NCBI GenBank assembly: GCA_020216985.1
Contig: JAIWOH010000078.1
Location: forward strand, 1 to 10,000
DNA: 10,000 nt
Direction: 5' to 3'
DNA from: Nitrospira sp.
Lineage (GTDB): Bacteria; Nitrospirota; Nitrospiria; Nitrospirales; Nitrospiraceae
Part shown: piece by piece, positions 1 to 6,801 of the stretch
How the letters are laid out: each line of letters begins with the position of its first letter
Position numbering within the stretch: position 1 is the stretch's first letter
The notes under the pieces: generated by a model
What the model saw: only the letters and a program-made list of their open reading frames with translations
Database searches by the model: none
Told to the model about the DNA's origin: nothing
Position numbers and translations under genes: made by a program

Positions 1-141
1 TGGGGGATGAATCCTTGGTAATGGCACTCCCCGTTGGCTGAGGCTGAAACTCCATTATCAGCTACCAGCCTCCATCCTTCACGACATCCTGCGAGCCGGC
101 GGCTGGCACAGAACGACCTGGTGGCTCTTACAGAATTGCTG

Positions 142-2049
142 TCAGAGGCTTTTCGGCAACAAAACCGTAAACGTCGTCCCCTTTCCCTCCTCGCTTTCGA
201 CGGTAATCGTGCCCTGATGTTCGTCGATGATCCCCTTGACGACGGTCAGCCCAAGACCGGTCCCCTTGCCGAATTCTTTCGTCGTGAAGAACGGCTCGAA
301 CACCTTCGGCAGCATCTCTTGCGGAATCCCGTGACCCGTATCGGCCACCGTGAGCTTGACCGAGTTCTGATCCTGGGCCAATCCGATTCGCAAGGTCCCC
401 CCCTGTGGCATCGCATGAATCGCGTTCGCCACCAAATTGATGAACACCTGGCTCATTTGATCCGCGTCGGCCATCACGCTGGGGCATCGATCGTCCACCA
501 TCAATTCCACCGTTACATGGTTCCGATCGAGCCGTTCTCGAAACAGCTCGATGCCGTCTTCGACGACGTCCCTCAGATGGAGCGGTCTTCGCTCGGGAGG
601 CTTTCGTCTGGCGAACGCGAGCAATTGGTTCATGACCCTGGTAATGCGTTCAACCTGGGCGATGATCGTCTTGAGGCTTTTCTTGATCGACTCGTCATTT
701 ACGCGATCCATCAAATACTCGGCGCGGCCCAAAATCACGTTCATCGGCGTACCGATTTCGTGCGCCATGCCGGAGGCGAGCGTGCCGAGCTCTGCGATCC
801 GCTCGGTCCTCTGGAGCTGTTCCTGAACCTGTTTGAGCTCCGTCACATCAATACCGGTCGCCACGATGTAATCCGCTCGCCCCTCCGTATCGGGAATCAC
901 CGTATTGGCCCATGCAATGCGCCGTCTCCTGCCGTCTTTGCCCACCCAATCGTGCTCCTGTTCATGGTGAAGCGTTCTCTCCACGAGTCGCTCGAATGCC
1001 GACTTGACGGATTCCACTTCTTCAGGAGCCAGCAAGAACTCCCAGACCGCTCTCCCCATGACTTCTTCCGAACTGTAGCCGGTCGCCTGCTCGCAGGCGC
1101 GATTGAAGCGGAGAATCCTGCCTTCTCGATCCAACACGACGACCAACGCCCCCGCGGTTTCCAAGACCGCCTCGATGAATGCGTGTTGTCTCCGCAGTTC
1201 TTCCAATACCCGTTGATGCTCGGTGATGTCACGGAGAATGACGGTATAGTAACGCTTGCCCTCGACGGAGACGTGCGAAATGGCCGCCTCGATTGGAAAC
1301 TCTTCGCCGTTGGAGCGGAGTCCCATCACCGTCCCCAGTTTGCCCATTTTTCGGTTCGTCACGTTGGATTGTCCGAACGCCTGCACTTGTTGCCGATGTG
1401 TGTCGCGGAACCGGGCCGGCAGGAAGCGATCAAGGGAATTCCCGACGGCCTCTTCCGCGGAACACCCGAACATCTGCTCGGCCGCCCGGTTGAACAACAC
1501 GACCTTCTGCTCGTGATCCGTGGTGATGATGGCGTCCATGGCGGATTGGATGATGCTGTCCAGTCGCAGTTGGCTGACCAGCAGTTTTTCCTCCGCCATT
1601 CGCAGACCGGCGGCGGCCCCCGCCGCCGTTTCGGTCGCCTGGGAGCTGGCCTGCTGCGCCTCAATCATCAGTCCTTGGGCATGGACCCGTTCGACTCGCT
1701 CGGACTTGAGTTCATCTTGCGCGCGCTTGTAACGGACCAGTCCTGTCGCGATCATCCAGAGGATCGCCGTGCCCAACGCTCGGTTGAACAACTCAGCGGG
1801 GGCCGACTCCGCCCCCGGCTTAAGCAAAAAGACGGCCCACACGAGCACCGTCGCCAAGGCGGCATAGGTGAGCGGGAGAGACCGGCCCGGCAAGACGAAC
1901 GTCAGGAGCAACGAGAGGACATAGAGCATCGAGGCCGCCATTTCGAGCGGCGCCAGTGCATCGATCAGTAAGACGACGATCGTGACGGTCGCGACCACCG
2001 TCGGTGCCACGCGCATGATTCGACGACCTATCTTTTTCATCCGATCCAT
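142..2049 (-). CDS. Membrane-bound PAS-PAS sensor histidine kinase
   Basis: A 635-residue sensor kinase of a two-component system, most likely phosphorylating the NtrC-type regulator encoded 55 bases upstream. The N-terminus has about four hydrophobic segments (roughly 15-32, 36-54, 58-77, 90-104) that should anchor it in the inner membrane with almost no periplasmic domain. An Ala/Gln/Glu-rich, probably helical linker follows (106-160), then two PAS domains (about 160-277 and 286-406), the second ending in the usual IDVTELK connector. The HisKA domain has the H-box MAHEIGTP with phospho-accepting His430. The ATPase domain shows the N-box ([10 protein letters not shown], Asn542), G1 DTGHGIP (570-576), the F-box FEPFFTTK (584-591) and G2 GTGLGL (596-601), so it should be catalytically competent. 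The PAS domains show no obvious cofactor clue, so the signal is unknown. Met4 is an alternative start. Confidence 0.95.
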   Translation of the reverse strand: MDRMKKIGRRIMRVAPTVVATVTIVVLLIDALAPLEMAASMLYVLSLLLTFVLPGRSLPLTYAALATVLVWAVFLLKPGAESAPAELFNRALGTAILWMIATGLVRYKRAQDELKSERVERVHAQGLMIEAQQASSQATETAAGAAAGLRMAEEKLLVSQLRLDSIIQSAMDAIITTDHEQKVVLFNRAAEQMFGCSAEEAVGNSLDRFLPARFRDTHRQQVQAFGQSNVTNRKMGKLGTVMGLRSNGEEFPIEAAISHVSVEGKRYYTVILRDITEHQRVLEELRRQHAFIEAVLETAGALVVVLDREGRILRFNRACEQATGYSSEEVMGRAVWEFLLAPEEVESVKSAFERLVERTLHHEQEHDWVGKDGRRRRIAWANTVIPDTEGRADYIVATGIDVTELKQVQEQLQRTERIAELGTLASGMAHEIGTPMNVILGRAEYLMDRVNDESIKKSLKTIIAQVERITRVMNQLLAFARRKPPERRPLHLRDVVEDGIELFRERLDRNHVTVELMVDDRCPSVMADADQMSQVFINLVANAIHAMPQGGTLRIGLAQDQNSVKLTVADTGHGIPQEMLPKVFEPFFTTKEFGKGTGLGLTVVKGIIDEHQGTITVESEEGKGTTFTVLLPKSL

Positions 2050-2104
2050 CCCGGCCTGAGTCGGAGCAGGCGCCCCCGCTCCCCTAGATGGTCAGAGACG
2101 GTCC

Positions 2105-3484
2105 CTAGTCTTCCGGGTGAGGTTTCCCTTCGATTTCGGCAAGTTTGCGATAGAGGGTCTTGCGATCGATGCCCAGGACATGGGCGGCCTGATACTTGTT
2201 GCCGCCGGTCTTTTCGAGAATCTTTTTAATGTATTCCTTTTCGACCTCGTGCAAAGGCAGACTCTTCTCCGCCGCTTCGTCCAGCACCCGGCGGTCGCCG
2301 CGTGCCCCTTGCACCGCCGGAGGCAAATCATCCGGGGACACCTTGTCTCCGCGGCTCAACGTGATGGCCCGTTCGATCACGTTTTCGAGTTCGCGCACAT
2401 TGCCCGGCCAGGCATAATCGATCAACATCGCCAACGCCGCTTCGCTGATCCCTTTGACCGGTTTTCCTCCCGCCTCGGCGCACTTCTTCAAAAACGCATC
2501 GACCAGCAGCGGAATATCCTCCCGCCGTTCGCGCAGAGGCGGCAGTTTTAATTCAATGACGTTGAGCCGATAGTAGAGGTCTTCGCGGAACCGCTTGTTC
2601 TTCACTTCGTCGGCCAGGTTCAGATTAGTCGCCGCGATGATCCGCACGTCCACCGCGATCGGCTTGGTGGCGCCGACTCGCCTGACCTCTCTTTCCTGGA
2701 TCGCCCGCAACAGCTTGGCCTGCAACATGAGCGGCAGCTCGCTGATCTCGTCGAGAAACAAGGTCCCCTTCTGCGCTTCCTCGAACAATCCCCGTTTGTC
2801 CACCTTGGCATCGGTAAACGCCCCCCGCATGTGCCCGAACAACTCGCTCTCCAACAGTTGCTCCGGAATCGCGGCGCAGTTGACGGGAATAAACGGCGCC
2901 TCCTTGCGGCTGCTGTTGTAATGGATCGCCTTGGCGACCAGCTCCTTTCCGGTCCCGCTTTCCCCCGTGATCAACACGTTGGTCGGACTGTCGGCCACCC
3001 GGCGAATCAAATCAAACACCGCCTGAATCGCTTTGCTCTTGCCCAAGATCTGGTGAAAACTGTATTCCTTGCGCACTTCCCGACGGAGGCGGTCCACTTC
3101 TCTCCGGAGCGCCGCTTCCCTGATCACCCGCTCGACGACCCGGATCAGCTCGTCCTTCTTGACCGGTTTGGTGAGATAGTCGCTCGCACCGTGCTTCATC
3201 GCTTCGACGGCGGTATCCACCGATCCGAACGCGGTCATGAGCACCACATTGACCTCGGGGTACTCTCGTTTGATTTGATTGAGCAGTTCGAGCCCCTGCA
3301 TGCCTTTCATCCGAAGATCCGTCAGCACCACGGCATAATCTTCTTCCGCCAGGAGCTTCAAGGCTTCTTCGCCGCTTCCGGCCACGGATACCTGATGCCC
3401 TCGATCTTTCAACATATCCTGGGCCAATTCCCGCATGTCGGCATCGTCATCGACGACCAGGATCGCTCCCCATTCTTCCGTCAT
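2105..3484 (-). CDS. NtrC-family sigma-54-dependent response regulator
   Basis: A 459-residue regulator with the order receiver, AAA+, Fis-type HTH. The receiver (about 6-120) has the acidic pocket Asp12/Asp13, phospho-acceptor Asp56 (LTDLRM), Thr84 and Lys106, so it should accept phosphate. The AAA+ domain (about 146-375) has Walker A GESGTGKE (174-181), Walker B LFLDE (Asp245-Glu246) and the sensor II stretch GNVREL (361-366). The sigma-54 contact loop reads GAFTDA (221-226) instead of GAFTGA. The C-terminal HTH is at about 415-450 (GGNKYQAAHVLGIDRKTLYR). The start is supported by GGAG five bases before the ATG. The gene lies immediately upstream of the histidine kinase in the same direction, the usual layout for a cognate pair. 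Its targets cannot be read from the sequence; I found no convincing sigma-54 promoter (GG-N10-GC with TGGCAC/TTGC context) directly in front of it. Confidence 0.96.
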   Translation of the reverse strand: MTEEWGAILVVDDDADMRELAQDMLKDRGHQVSVAGSGEEALKLLAEEDYAVVLTDLRMKGMQGLELLNQIKREYPEVNVVLMTAFGSVDTAVEAMKHGASDYLTKPVKKDELIRVVERVIREAALRREVDRLRREVRKEYSFHQILGKSKAIQAVFDLIRRVADSPTNVLITGESGTGKELVAKAIHYNSSRKEAPFIPVNCAAIPEQLLESELFGHMRGAFTDAKVDKRGLFEEAQKGTLFLDEISELPLMLQAKLLRAIQEREVRRVGATKPIAVDVRIIAATNLNLADEVKNKRFREDLYYRLNVIELKLPPLRERREDIPLLVDAFLKKCAEAGGKPVKGISEAALAMLIDYAWPGNVRELENVIERAITLSRGDKVSPDDLPPAVQGARGDRRVLDEAAEKSLPLHEVEKEYIKKILEKTGGNKYQAAHVLGIDRKTLYRKLAEIEGKPHPED

Positions 3485-3555
3485 TTTTTCTCCAACTAAC
3501 TAATTACGCGAAGACCATCGACTGCAAACCAATACCCTTCCTCCGATGTCCCAAA

Positions 3556-3611
3556 TTGCAACAGTGCACTCATCTGCTTGGGGCATTGTGCACCACTTTG
3601 CTGCCACTTTG
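3556..3611. promoter_or_regulatory. Repeat-bearing candidate operator upstream of the two-component genes
   Basis: Within the 276-base gap between the oxidoreductase and the response regulator, two identical octamers CCACTTTG (3593-3600 and 3604-3611) are exactly 11 bases apart, one helical turn. Two GTGCAC palindromes (3564-3569 and 3588-3593) are 24 bases apart; the first sits inside the perfect palindrome AGTGCACT (3563-3570). This arrangement about 80-130 bases before the regulator start fits a protein-binding region. No clear sigma-70 or sigma-54 promoter could be assigned. The rest of the gap shows only a weak T-rich tract (minus strand, 3653-3658). Confidence 0.35.
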
Positions 3612-3760
3612 TTGACGAAACGGAGAGAGGTGCAAAGGTAAGACCAGCAAATAAAAAACCGGAGAGAAGTCTGAGGGAGGCTTCCGAGACTCGTTCGGCT
3701 CAATTCCTCAATTCAGCGAGACGGAAGAATGAGTTTGGCTGCCATGGCGCATTTCATGTT

Positions 3761-4531
3761 TTAGATTCCCGCGTACCATTCATATCCTTGGTCCTCCCAG
3801 TAGCCGCCCTTCCCTCCGGCGATCCCGGAGAGCGACTCGACCAGTTCGATCCGCTCGATATACTTGGCCTGCTTGTATCCTAATTGTCGCTCGAACCTCA
3901 GGCGCAAAGGCGCGCCATGGGGAACATCGAGCGATCGGCCGTTCAGTTCATAGGCCAGGATCGTCTGGGGATGATAACAATCTGCGATCGCGATGCTCTC
4001 ATAGTACGGTACCCCTTCGTCGTCCACATCCGCGCAGTGAAAGACAGCATATCTTGCGTTCAAGAGGGGTTGAACCTTGTGCATCAGATCGCCGAGCGGC
4101 ACGCCAGTCCACTTGCCGATGGCGCTCCAGCCTTCGACACAGTCATGCCGGGTGATCTGCGTTCGCGCCGGCATCTCCTTGATGGCCGCCGGCGAAATCA
4201 GCATGGGGGTCGTCACCAACCCGTCGATCAACAGATTCCAACCGGCAAACCCATTCTCGGCCTTGGCGGCATAGTCTGCAGTCCCGGGATCGGTGTTGCC
4301 GTTTGCCGGAAAAACCGCCGAGATATCCGATTCGCCATATTCCTTTGCCAGAGCCGAGGCCGGCACCACGGCTCGCTGCACGGCGCCGGTCAGTCGCTCG
4401 GTATTCTGCAACAGCCGGGACAACCAACTGTTCCGAGTGACGTTGTCGCAGCCGGCAAGCACCGCCAAACTTGCACCCCCGAGGGCGCCTTTCAGGAGCC
4501 GGCGGCGTGTCATGATCGGTCTATGCTTCAT
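3761..4531 (-). CDS. Tat-exported lipoprotein molybdopterin oxidoreductase (sulfite oxidase/MsrP superfamily)
   Basis: A 256-residue molybdenum-cofactor enzyme of the sulfite oxidase superfamily (oxidoreductase molybdopterin-binding domain, about 95-235). The N-terminus carries a twin-arginine signal (TRRRLLKG, residues 8-15), then a short hydrophobic stretch ending in LAGC with Cys28 as probable lipidation site, so the enzyme should be folded with cofactor in the cytoplasm, exported and tethered to the membrane. Cys131 in HDCVEGWS is the expected molybdenum ligand. The C-terminal part has the usual PHGAPLRLRFERQLGYK region (204-220). Met1 is supported by GAGGTG seven bases upstream, and the start overlaps the preceding cytochrome gene by 11 bases, implying coupled translation and an electron-transfer pair. 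Substrate is not readable: sulfite oxidation, or methionine sulfoxide reduction as in MsrP/YedY, are both possible; the neighbouring Met-rich peptide favours the latter. Confidence 0.9.
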   Translation of the reverse strand: MKHRPIMTRRRLLKGALGGASLAVLAGCDNVTRNSWLSRLLQNTERLTGAVQRAVVPASALAKEYGESDISAVFPANGNTDPGTADYAAKAENGFAGWNLLIDGLVTTPMLISPAAIKEMPARTQITRHDCVEGWSAIGKWTGVPLGDLMHKVQPLLNARYAVFHCADVDDEGVPYYESIAIADCYHPQTILAYELNGRSLDVPHGAPLRLRFERQLGYKQAKYIERIELVESLSGIAGGKGGYWEDQGYEWYAGI

Positions 4532-5456
4532 GGCGACTCACCTCATGCTTGACGACGAACCACCCGGTGATCATTGACCGAAGGTTGTTGATCAGTCCCG
4601 TGAAGATCACTTCGATAACATGAATGACGATGAACCCGACGAACGAAAAGCAGGCGAGAAAATGAATCGTCCGCGCCCCCTGCCGTCCGCCGAAGACGGT
4701 CGGCAGCCAGGGAAGAGCCGCGTCGATGGTCGGAGACATCGCGAGGCCCGTCAGCACGATCACGGGCGCCATGCCGAACAGCACCACGAGATACGCCAAC
4801 TGTTGAAGCACGTTGTACCGTTTCGCATCATCACCCCCTGGATGCCTGAGACGGAGATGATCGCCGATCGTTCGACCGACAGCCCGGAGATCTCTGCCGG
4901 TCGGGACCAAATCACGGGTGACGTGGCGGCTGAACAACGCATAGCAGAAAAAGAGAACGCCGTTGATCACAAATAACCAGGCAAACAAGAGGTGCCACTG
5001 CCGTCCCATGGCGAGCCATTTGGCGCTGGGGATGGTCGCCCAGGCAGGAAAGGCCCGCCTCGATCCATCTGAATAGCCGAGGACGCCGGTGGTATCGAGT
5101 TCCACACCAAGGACGGTCGTGACCCCCTTCACCTCACCCGTCTCGGTGTGGAGCGAGCGGATGGCGAGCAGCGCCCGCTCGCGATCCGAGCGGTCTCCCC
5201 AATACAGAGCCGGGTGGGCATTGAAAATCTGCAGGCCGCTCATGATCAGAATGACGAGGATCGGGACATTGAGCCAGTGACTGATCAGCACCGGCAGCCG
5301 GTGGCGGTATACCCGCTCAACCACGGGCGGGACGGAAGAAACGTGCGCATCGGGAGTTGAGCCGACCAGTGGAGCCTGCGAGGCAGGAAACTCCGGCCTC
5401 GCATACCGTTCGTCGGCCCGCGCCAATTCCCCCGCTGATTCAATGGGCGTGGCCAT
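4521..5456 (-). CDS. Cytochrome b561-type membrane electron-transfer subunit
   Basis: A 311-residue integral membrane protein of the b-type cytochrome class related to cytochrome b561 and the NiFe-hydrogenase cytochrome subunit. Four hydrophobic helices are visible (about 53-78, 153-176, 216-240, 262-290). Candidate haem ligands lie in the expected helices: His60 (ISHWLN), His155 (RQWHLLFAW), His265 (RTIHFLACF) and His279 (VIHVIEVIF), enough for two haems b. A roughly 75-residue hydrophilic loop separates helices 1 and 2. The first 50 residues are hydrophilic and low in conservation signals. The start is supported by GAGGTG a few bases upstream. It overlaps the molybdoenzyme gene and most likely passes quinol electrons to it, or takes electrons from it. 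It is not recognisably the six-helix MsrQ/YedZ ferric-reductase type. Confidence 0.9.
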   Translation of the reverse strand: MATPIESAGELARADERYARPEFPASQAPLVGSTPDAHVSSVPPVVERVYRHRLPVLISHWLNVPILVILIMSGLQIFNAHPALYWGDRSDRERALLAIRSLHTETGEVKGVTTVLGVELDTTGVLGYSDGSRRAFPAWATIPSAKWLAMGRQWHLLFAWLFVINGVLFFCYALFSRHVTRDLVPTGRDLRAVGRTIGDHLRLRHPGGDDAKRYNVLQQLAYLVVLFGMAPVIVLTGLAMSPTIDAALPWLPTVFGGRQGARTIHFLACFSFVGFIVIHVIEVIFTGLINNLRSMITGWFVVKHEVSRHEA

Positions 5457-5516
5457 CCCTCACCTCTCGATCCCGCAAATCCTCGCCTACCATTTCGGCC
5501 GTAGATGGGCCTGGTC

Positions 5517-5813
5517 TTACTTGCCCATGGCGCCTTTCATCTCACCTTTCATCGTGTCTTTGTGCGCCTTCATGTCACCTTTCATGGCATCCTTCTGGAC
5601 CTTCATGTCATCCTTCATGGCGTCATGCTGACTCTTCATCTCGCTTTTCATCGCCTCTTTCTCGGACTTCATCTCATCCTGTTTCGCTTTCATCGCTCCT
5701 TTCATCTCTCCTTTCATCTCGCTCTTCGCCGCGCCCATCTCATCGGCGTGCGAGAGCACGCCAGACCCGACGAGATACATGACCGCCACAACCGACATCA
5801 GTGCTTTCTTCAT
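5517..5813 (-). CDS. Exported Met/Lys-rich repeat peptide (pentapeptide MXKDX family, MrpX-like)
   Basis: A 98-residue small protein. Residues 1-23 form a Sec signal peptide (MKKALMSVVAV..., probable cleavage after SHA), leaving about 75 residues of almost pure Met, Lys, Glu, Asp, Gly, Ala, Ser. The mature part holds 14 methionines, most followed by Lys, and no Cys, Trp, Tyr, Phe, Leu, Ile or Pro. It resembles the MXKDX pentapeptide-repeat family; MrpX of Azospira suillum, a methionine-rich sink for hypochlorite, is of this general kind. Expected to be a charged helical periplasmic peptide. The start is fixed by AGGAGG six bases before the ATG; a longer upstream reading would overlap the YHS gene and has no support. 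Placed between the YHS protein and the cytochrome/molybdoenzyme pair. A metal-binding or other protective role is an alternative to oxidant scavenging. Confidence 0.88.
   Translation of the reverse strand: MKKALMSVVAVMYLVGSGVLSHADEMGAAKSEMKGEMKGAMKAKQDEMKSEKEAMKSEMKSQHDAMKDDMKVQKDAMKGDMKAHKDTMKGEMKGAMGK
5526..5657 (-). repeat. Four tandem 33-base units encoding 11-residue Met-Lys repeats
   Basis: Inside the Met-rich peptide gene, residues 53-96 divide into four consecutive 11-residue units: EAMKSEMKSQH, DAMKDDMKVQK, DAMKGDMKAHK and DTMKGEMKGAM. The common pattern is D/E-x-M-K-x-D/E-M-K-x-x-x. The DNA is similar but not identical between units, so this is an aged tandem duplication kept in frame. 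An 11-residue period equals three helical turns. Confidence 0.85.
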
Positions 5814-5868
5814 GACAAACCTCCTGTTGTATGGTGAAGGAACGGATATGGTGGAATACGGCATGACG

Positions 5869-6330
5869 CTACTCCCGTACCTTGGCAAGCTTGTTCGCCG
5901 CCAGACAGTTCGCGTCCGCTTGGCGGACGTAGCCCTGGACATCTGAAAGCCATTGCGCTCGCACGCTCTCGCTGTAGTTGAGAGAGAGCCTGTCACCCAG
6001 AACCGTCAACGCCTCGAGGTCGATGGCGGCCTTGTACTCTTTGGTCATGCCGTAGGCGCAATAGCCACCGTACTGCGGGGCGAATTTCTCCGGATCGTTT
6101 GCGAAGGCCTCGCGGTGAGCTTCCGAGGCAAAGTAAAACGTCGAACCTTCGTGTTCTGCCGAGAAATCCGGCGAGCCCTTCACCGCCTTCTGCTCGGTAA
6201 AATAGGCGACGGGGTCGTACCCCTCGATGGCGGCCCCGTTCCGCTCAAAGTACTGGCCAGCGGAAGCGGAAACGACGCTTGCTGCAAGTAGAACGACTAC
6301 CGTCGCACCGCACCGAATCATTTCCCTCAT
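5869..6330 (-). CDS. Exported YHS-domain protein
   Basis: About 153 residues from the ATG at 6330. The N-terminus is a signal peptide (hydrophobic core ATVVVLLAASVV, probable cleavage after SASA near residue 24). The rest is a typical YHS-domain protein: NGAAIEGYDPVAYF, then KGSPDFSAEHEG, the FANDPEKFAPQYGGYCAYG stretch and LNYSESVRAQWL. YHS domains are short modules found in metal-handling proteins and in stand-alone exported proteins of unknown function. Two cysteines (about 91 and 142) could form a disulfide. A longer reading begins at a TTG (6375) with no ribosome-binding site and adds an uncharged, non-signal-like extension, so I prefer the ATG with AGGGAG eight bases upstream; the ATG three codons later is also possible. 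It lies 55 bases before the Met-rich peptide gene and is probably co-transcribed. Precise function unknown. Confidence 0.88.
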   Translation of the reverse strand: MREMIRCGATVVVLLAASVVSASAGQYFERNGAAIEGYDPVAYFTEQKAVKGSPDFSAEHEGSTFYFASEAHREAFANDPEKFAPQYGGYCAYGMTKEYKAAIDLEALTVLGDRLSLNYSESVRAQWLSDVQGYVRQADANCLAANKLAKVRE

Positions 6331-6355
6331 CTCCCAATCTCCCTCGCATCGACCG

Positions 6356-6397
6356 TCACCGTGTCGCACGGACAACCGTCAACGCCACGGCGTTCAT
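6356..6397 (-). CDS. Possible 13-codon leader peptide upstream of the YHS gene
   Basis: A short reading frame, MNAVALTVVRATR then TGA, starts eight bases after a strong AGGAG and stops 25 bases before the YHS start, in a different frame. It has no resemblance to known attenuator peptides and no run of one amino acid. Its only support is the very good ribosome-binding site, which otherwise has no gene to serve, and the hairpin that covers this site. It may be a leader peptide, or chance. Confidence 0.25.
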   Translation of the reverse strand: MNAVALTVVRATR

Positions 6398-6400
6398 ATC

Positions 6401-6424
6401 GTCCTCTCCTTTCTAGGAGGAGAC
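6401..6424 (-). promoter_or_regulatory. Hairpin covering a Shine-Dalgarno sequence
   Basis: On the transcribed strand, GTCTCCTCCT and AGGAGAGGAC flank the loop AGAA. They can pair over ten positions with one G-U pair and one C-A mismatch. The right arm contains the AGGAGAGG ribosome-binding site of the 13-codon frame that follows. It lies in the 144-base gap between the anti-sigma and YHS genes, where a change from regulatory to effector genes occurs, so it may tune translation or processing. Confidence 0.35.
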
Positions 6425-6474
6425 TCTCTCGGGACCGCGCTGGATGCGGCCATCATGGCCGGTCGCTCATTCGG

Positions 6475-6741
6475 TCACTGTTTTCGGTGCCGCGCCACGA
6501 ACGCCCCTCGTAGCCCGTCGGGATCGGCCAGCGCCTCAGGCGCTTTGGGCAACAATCCGACCAGCCGGCGCACGAAAGCAATATGCTTCACATAGGCCTC
6601 ACAACCGGCGCAGACGGCGAGGTGCAGCACAATCCGCGCATTGCGACCGTCCCCCGCACACGCATCGAGATAGGCGGAGGTCCATTCGGCGACTTCCCGG
6701 CATGTGATCTCGCTTGCCGCCTCTTCACCGCTCTGCGTCAT
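6475..6741 (-). CDS. Soluble zinc-binding anti-sigma factor (ZAS type)
   Basis: About 88 residues from the ATG at 6741. It carries the zinc anti-sigma signature HxxxCxxC (His40, Cys44, Cys47, reading HLAVCAGC) with an upstream cysteine at Cys14 (ITCREVAEW), which together form the usual ligand set. There is no membrane segment, so it should be cytoplasmic, like the thiol-responsive RsrA/ChrR type. It follows the ECF sigma gene and should hold that sigma factor inactive until zinc or thiol chemistry changes. The start was chosen because GGAGG lies five bases before this ATG; a TTG start at 6789 would add 16 residues and shorten the gap to the sigma gene from 60 to 12 bases, and remains possible. 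The helix after the zinc motif (VKHIAFVRRLVGLL) is a typical sigma-binding continuation. Confidence 0.85.
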   Translation of the reverse strand: MTQSGEEAASEITCREVAEWTSAYLDACAGDGRNARIVLHLAVCAGCEAYVKHIAFVRRLVGLLPKAPEALADPDGLRGAFVARHRKQ

Positions 6742-6801
6742 GGGCGCCTCCCCCTCATCCGCTGTTGAGCAGTCGCCCAAGACCGACAATCCTTACAACC
6801 C

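Noticed and set aside
1..55. Possible start of a downstream minus-strand gene (ATG at 55, beginning MEFQPQPTGS) running off the left edge
   Set aside because: Only 18 codons visible and the nearest GGAGG is 13 bases from the ATG, too far to be convincing.
40..72. Inverted repeat GAGGCTG/CAGCCTC with a 19-base loop downstream of the kinase gene
   Set aside because: A perfect seven-base stem, but the loop is large and no T run follows, so a terminator call is not supported.
34..1971. A 645-codon open frame on the plus strand opposite the histidine kinase gene
   Set aside because: It starts at a TTG, resembles no protein family, is Arg/His-rich in the way of antisense translations of GC-rich genes, and the minus-strand gene has all kinase motifs.
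2831..3499. A 222-codon plus-strand frame opposite the response regulator
   Set aside because: Antisense shadow of the receiver and AAA+ coding sequence; no family resemblance.
3650..3700. Possible terminator after the molybdoenzyme gene, near the minus-strand T run at 3653-3658
   Set aside because: Only weak, interrupted stems could be drawn before the T run; position also lies some 100 bases after the stop codon.
3500..3703. A 67-codon minus-strand frame just upstream of the response regulator
   Set aside because: No recognisable features and it covers the repeat-rich intergenic stretch; probably chance.
3884..4552. A 222-codon plus-strand frame opposite the molybdoenzyme
   Set aside because: Antisense shadow; the minus-strand frame has Tat signal, lipobox and Moco cysteine.
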